From: Marinobacter salinexigens
GTDB taxonomy: Bacteria; Pseudomonadota; Gammaproteobacteria; Pseudomonadales; Oleiphilaceae
Length of the DNA: 64,000 nucleotides
NCBI RefSeq assembly: GCF_008370345.1
Contig: NZ_VTUU01000007.1
Span: forward strand, 1-64,000
Reading direction: 5' to 3'
Both the position numbers and the translations under genes were made by a program. Of this stretch, positions 60,329 through 64,000 are shown piece after piece. Below the pieces are notes generated by a model. The model saw only the letters and a program-made list of their open reading frames with translations, did no database searches and was not told the DNA's origin. Position 1 is the first letter of the stretch. Each line of letters opens with the position of its first letter.

Positions 60329-62005
60329 ATGAACGTGGAACAAACGCTGTATTGGCCCAAAGGTTTACCCCGAACCCTGGATGTACCGAAAACCAGTCTC
60401 TTCTATAACCTTGAAGTGGCAGCCACACGCTACCCCGACAAGCCTGGCATTGTGTTCTACGATTCCGTGATCAGTTACTCCGAACTGCTCGACCAGGTTC
60501 TGGCCATGGCTGGCTATCTGCAGCAGGAATGTGGTGTTAAGCCCGGCGACAGAGTAGCCCTGTACGCTCAGAACTGCCCTCAGTTCATTATCGGATATTA
60601 CGCCATCCTGCGGGCCCAGGCCGTCGTGGTACCGGTCAATCCCATGAACCTGGCCGATGAAGTTCGCTATTGTGCTACGAACAGTGGCGCCCGCACGGCA
60701 CTGGTGTCTCAGGAGTTGCTGGGGAATGCCCGGCCATTGCTGGGCTCGGGAGAACTGGACCGGATCATAACGTTTGCGTATGCCGACTACGTGGTCGCAG
60801 AAACCGATCTTAACCTGCCGCCAGCTCTGCGAGAGGCCCGGACTTTTGTTGCGGGTGATGGCGTGGTGGACTGGCAGGAAGCCCTCGGTCAGAAACTCCA
60901 GCCGTCGGCTTTCACCGGGAAATACACCGATCTTAGTGTTATCGGATATACCTCGGGTACGACCGGGTATCCGAAAGGTTGCGTACATTCCCACAGCACG
61001 GTGATGGCATCGGTAGCCGGGTCTGCGGTGTGGCGAGGTGGTTCCCCGGCGTTTGCGGCGCTGGCGATCGCGCCACTGTTCCATTTCCTCGGTATGCAAG
61101 GGGGCATGAACGGGCCTATCTACAACGGTGCTACCTGTGTACTGATGCAGCGCTGGGACCGGGATGTGGCGCTTAAACTCATCGAACGCTATCACGTCAG
61201 TTTGTGGAGTGCGCCACCGTCGATGATTGTCGACTTCTTCTCCAACCCTGATCTGGCGAATCACGATATCTCCTGCCTCAGCAAACTGATGGGCGGCGGT
61301 GCTGCCATGCCTGAAGCCATCTCTGCGAAACTCAACGATGAGTTCAATATTGTCTTCAATGAGGCCTATGGGCTGAGCGAAACCGCAGCCTTCATTCTTG
61401 GTAATCCCATCGAGCGCGGCAAACGCCAGTGCCTGGGAATTGCCAGTTTTGGAGTTGATGCCCGTATTGTGGATCCGGGCACTCTTAAGGAACTGCCGCA
61501 GGGGGAGACGGGAGAAATTATCCTGCATGGTCCGCAGGTTATGCTGGAATACTGGGAAAACCCGGAAGCGACAGCCACGTCTTTCATGGAGATTGATGGT
61601 AAGCGCTTCCTGCGTACGGGTGATCTGGCGTACATGGACGAAGAAGGCTATTTCTTCATGGTCGATCGTCTGAAGCGCATGATTAACGCCTCGGGATTCA
61701 AAGTCTGGCCTGCCGAGGTGGAAAACATCATGTATGGGCACCCGGATATCCACGAGGCTTGCATCATCGGAGTCAGTGATCCGAAACGTGGCGAAACTGC
61801 CAGGGCGCTGGTGGTTCTCAAAGAAACCGCACCGGTGAATATCACAGAAGACGACATCATCGCCTGGTGTAAGGAACACATGGCCGCCTACAAAGTGCCT
61901 ACTCAGGTCTCGATTCTCGACGAGTTACCCAAATCCGGTACCGGAAAAATCATGTGGCGTAAGCTTCAGGAGGATGCCCGCTCGGAGGAGGCTGGTCTTG
62001 TCTGA
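60329..62005 (+). CDS. Long-chain-type acyl-CoA ligase (AMP-binding)
   Basis: 558 residues from ATG 60329 (GGGAGCGAGAA upstream); the in-frame start at 59981 lies within ccl in another frame. P-loop YTSGTTGYPKG, AYGLSETAAF, RTGDLAYMDEEG, DRLKRMINASGFKVWP and KSGTGKIMWRKL with the catalytic lysine are all present. It begins a new set with an MBL-fold hydrolase and an ACAD, so probably a fatty-acid or branched-acid activation step. Substrate unknown. Confidence 0.88.
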   Translation: MNVEQTLYWPKGLPRTLDVPKTSLFYNLEVAATRYPDKPGIVFYDSVISYSELLDQVLAMAGYLQQECGVKPGDRVALYAQNCPQFIIGYYAILRAQAVVVPVNPMNLADEVRYCATNSGARTALVSQELLGNARPLLGSGELDRIITFAYADYVVAETDLNLPPALREARTFVAGDGVVDWQEALGQKLQPSAFTGKYTDLSVIGYTSGTTGYPKGCVHSHSTVMASVAGSAVWRGGSPAFAALAIAPLFHFLGMQGGMNGPIYNGATCVLMQRWDRDVALKLIERYHVSLWSAPPSMIVDFFSNPDLANHDISCLSKLMGGGAAMPEAISAKLNDEFNIVFNEAYGLSETAAFILGNPIERGKRQCLGIASFGVDARIVDPGTLKELPQGETGEIILHGPQVMLEYWENPEATATSFMEIDGKRFLRTGDLAYMDEEGYFFMVDRLKRMINASGFKVWPAEVENIMYGHPDIHEACIIGVSDPKRGETARALVVLKETAPVNITEDDIIAWCKEHMAAYKVPTQVSILDELPKSGTGKIMWRKLQEDARSEEAGLV

Positions 62006-63050
62006 ACTTGCGGAAAAGGCTCATCGGGTTGTTCAGTCCCCGGAGCCGGCCGGGCTGGTTGAGGTCGCTCCCAACCTGTTCTGGTCCCGTATCCCGTTGC
62101 CGGGAAAGCTGAACCATATAAACGTCTGGCTCTTTCGTGATGACGACGGTCTTACCGTTGTTGACTCCGGGATGTACAACCCGGCGGCTGAAGACGCCTG
62201 GCGTTCTGTCCTTGCCGAGTTTGGCGGGCTGCCATTGAAGCGGGTGATCGCAACGCATTTGCACATTGATCACATTGGCATGGCCGGATGGTTAATGGAA
62301 CAGGGTGCGAGCGAATTCTGGATGACCCGCCAGGAATACCTGACATGCCGGCTGCATGCCGCTCAGGCTGAAGACGAGTCCGAGGTGCAGGCGTATTGTG
62401 ATTTTCAGCGTGCCAGCGGCTGGCCGGAACAGGCGATAGACGGTTATGGCAATAATCTCCGGAACCGGGCTGCAAGCATCTACCGGTTCCCCAAGAGCTA
62501 TCGCCGGCTGGAAGAAGGCCAGGAGCTGGTTTTGGGAGGGCATCGCTTTCGAGTTGTCACCGGGAATGGACATTCGCCGGAACATGCCTGCCTATACAGT
62601 GAGGAAAGCCGGTTGCTGATTTCCGGTGATCAGGTGTTGCCGGGCATTTCTTCAAATATCTCGGTCATGCATGCTGAACCCGAGGCAAACCCCATGGCGG
62701 ATTGGCTCAGTTCTCTGCAAAAACTCAAACGTGAGATACCTGCTGATGTACTGGTGTTGCCTGCCCATCAACAGTGTTTCGAAGGTCTGCATGCTCGTAT
62801 TGACGAGCTGGCGGACAACCAGGAACGGGCACTGGCGAGGTTGCGCCAGGCCCTTAAACGTGAACCCAAAAGGGTGGTTGATCTGTTCGAAGTGCTGTTT
62901 GGACGCGATATCGGTCACGACAACCTTTTGATTTTCAGCCTGGCAACCGGTGAAACCCTAGCTTGCCTCAACTATCTCATGAATCTGGCGGAAGTAGAGC
63001 GCGTGACCGGCCCGGATGGCGTCTGGCAATACCGCTCGCTGAAAGCGTAA
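61998..63050 (+). CDS. Metallo-beta-lactamase-fold hydrolase (putative thioesterase)
   Basis: 350 residues if translation begins at the TTG at 61998, which has GGAGGAGG exactly placed upstream and overlaps the ligase stop; the in-frame ATG at 61974 would give 8 more residues. THLHIDHIG carries the HxHxDH zinc motif, and GNGHSPEH and SGDQVLPGIS give further ligands. A C-terminal helical region of about 90 residues follows. MBL proteins in acyl-CoA operons are often suspected thioesterases; the actual substrate is unknown. Confidence 0.84.
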   Translation: MSELAEKAHRVVQSPEPAGLVEVAPNLFWSRIPLPGKLNHINVWLFRDDDGLTVVDSGMYNPAAEDAWRSVLAEFGGLPLKRVIATHLHIDHIGMAGWLMEQGASEFWMTRQEYLTCRLHAAQAEDESEVQAYCDFQRASGWPEQAIDGYGNNLRNRAASIYRFPKSYRRLEEGQELVLGGHRFRVVTGNGHSPEHACLYSEESRLLISGDQVLPGISSNISVMHAEPEANPMADWLSSLQKLKREIPADVLVLPAHQQCFEGLHARIDELADNQERALARLRQALKREPKRVVDLFEVLFGRDIGHDNLLIFSLATGETLACLNYLMNLAEVERVTGPDGVWQYRSLKA

Positions 63051-63078
63051 TTTCAATAATTAGAAGGGAGAACTGTCC

Positions 63079-64000
63079 GTGGCACTTGACCAGGAAACCT
63101 TGAACCAGTTTGTTGACAGTGTTCGTCGCTACGTACGTGACCGTCTGATGCCCCTGGAAATGCAGGTGGCGGAAGAGGACCGGATTCCGGAAGACGTTAT
63201 CGATGAAATGAAGGAAATGGGACTGTTCGGTATTTCCATTCCGTCCGAGTTCGGTGGGCTGGGGCTGAGCATGTCAGAAGAAGCCGCCATTATTCAGGAG
63301 ATGGGTTATACCTCGCCGGTCTTCCGTTCCATGTTTGGTACCAACGTGGGTATTGGTTCGCAGGGCATTGTGATGGATGGTACGCCGGAACAGAAGGCGA
63401 AGTACCTGCCCAAGCTGGCAACCGGCGAACTGATTGGCTCCTTTGCGCTGACTGAGCCTGATGCCGGTTCGGATGCTGGTTCGGTGACAACCTCTGCCCG
63501 CCGAGACGGTGATTTCTACGTGATCAACGGCAGTAAGCGGTTCATTACCAATGCCCCCCGGGCCGGGGTCTTTACCGTGATGGCACGTACCGGTACCCGG
63601 GAAGAGGGTGGCCGAGGCGTGTCGGCGTTCCTCGTGGATGCAAAATTGCCTGGCATCTCCCTGGGTAAGCCAGACAAGAAAATGGGCCAGAAAGGCGCCC
63701 ACACCTGTGACGTGGTTTTCGAAAATGTGCGGGTGCCTGCCGATGCCCTGATCGGTGGTAAGGAAGGGCAGGGCTTCAAAACTGCAATGAAAGTGCTTGA
63801 TCGCGGGCGCCTGCATATCAGCGCCTTGAGTGTCGGTACCGCGAAGCGCCTCATTGATGAGAGCGTGTCCTACGCCACCGAGCGCAAACAGTTTGGAACC
63901 GAAATTGCCAATTTCCAGTTGGTCCAGGCGATGCTGGCGGACAGTCAGACCGAATACTTTGCCGGCAAATCCATGGTAGAAGCCGCGGCCAGGTCGTTTG
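63079..64000 (+). CDS. Acyl-CoA dehydrogenase, truncated by window end
   Basis: 307 residues are visible from the GTG at 63079 (AGAAGGGAG upstream); the frame stays open to the right edge. SFALTEPDAGSDAGSV is the ACAD signature, then VINGSKRFITNAP and KMGQKGAHTCDVVFENVRVP. The isovaleryl-type base position reads LDRGRLHIS, without Glu, so the base is expected near the missing C-terminus. It follows the ligase and MBL genes in one operon. Confidence 0.9.
   Translation, partial: MALDQETLNQFVDSVRRYVRDRLMPLEMQVAEEDRIPEDVIDEMKEMGLFGISIPSEFGGLGLSMSEEAAIIQEMGYTSPVFRSMFGTNVGIGSQGIVMDGTPEQKAKYLPKLATGELIGSFALTEPDAGSDAGSVTTSARRDGDFYVINGSKRFITNAPRAGVFTVMARTGTREEGGRGVSAFLVDAKLPGISLGKPDKKMGQKGAHTCDVVFENVRVPADALIGGKEGQGFKTAMKVLDRGRLHISALSVGTAKRLIDESVSYATERKQFGTEIANFQLVQAMLADSQTEYFAGKSMVEAAARSF

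Noticed and set aside
60365..61879. 504-residue open frame on the minus strand
   Set aside because: It is the exact antisense of the acyl-CoA ligase at 60329, has no family motif and no ribosome site; GC-biased codons keep the opposite frame open.
1..64000. CRISPR arrays, insertion sequences, tRNA or rRNA genes
   Set aside because: No regularly spaced repeats, transposase motifs, tRNA cloverleaf patterns or rRNA sequence were recognised on reading through.

Overview
The window reads like the chromosome of a marine, hydrocarbon- or lipid-degrading gammaproteobacterium. Marinobacter or a close relative is my best guess. It rests on a DcaP-like outer-membrane porin, dense TRAP transporters, many acyl-CoA dehydrogenases (ACADs) and CoA ligases, and moderate GC; it is an inference from gene content, not a database match. 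No rRNA, tRNA, CRISPR array, transposase or phage gene was seen. Almost all genes belong to uptake of small carboxylates or acyl compounds and their CoA-dependent breakdown.

Layout. (1) 0-2.7 kb: start of etfB (ETF beta, electron acceptor of ACADs), a porin and a LysR regulator, all on the minus strand. (2) 2.9-15.4 kb: a ten-gene plus-strand operon with a long-chain-type ACAD, an HMG-CoA-synthase-like/DUF35 fusion, an SCPx-type thiolase, a methylsuccinyl-CoA-dehydrogenase-like protein, an MFE2-type dehydrogenase and hydratase, a mesaconyl-CoA C1:C4 transferase-like protein, an alpha-methylacyl-CoA racemase, an enoyl-CoA hydratase and an acyl-CoA ligase. (3) 15.4-23 kb: an enoyl-CoA hydratase, a thioesterase, a TRAP system with two tandem binding proteins, and an acyl-CoA ligase. 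(4) 23.2-25.5 kb: a pair of ACADs that look like partners. (5) 25.6-35 kb: a PcaR/PcaU-type IclR regulator sits between a minus-strand nitroreductase/permease/nitronate-monooxygenase set and a plus-strand TRAP operon that contains a CoA transferase and an oxidoreductase. (6) 35.3-41.2 kb: a TAXI-TRAP system, a 3-oxoacid CoA-transferase and an orphan permease. (7) 41.3-47.1 kb: a third DctPQM TRAP system with a zinc alcohol dehydrogenase and a succinate-semialdehyde-type dehydrogenase. (8) 47.3-55.1 kb: a Liv-type ABC importer with CoA ligase, thiolase and MaoC hydratase. (9) 55.1-60.2 kb: a LysR regulator divergent from an itaconate-type operon (ich, ACAD, ict, ccl). (10) 60.3-64 kb: CoA ligase, metallo-beta-lactamase-fold hydrolase and an ACAD cut by the right edge.

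How the parts may fit together. Region 2 holds counterparts of the enzymes used by animal peroxisomes for methyl-branched (isoprenoid) acids: racemase, branched-chain-capable ACAD, hydratase-2/dehydrogenase and SCPx thiolase. It adds enzymes that turn methylsuccinyl-CoA into mesaconyl-C4-CoA. Region 9 encodes hydration of that kind of C5 intermediate to citramalyl-CoA and its cleavage to acetyl-CoA and pyruvate. Read together, the window could carry methyl-branched, isoprenoid-like acids or dicarboxylates down to central metabolites. This link is an inference from gene families; each half is much better supported than the link.
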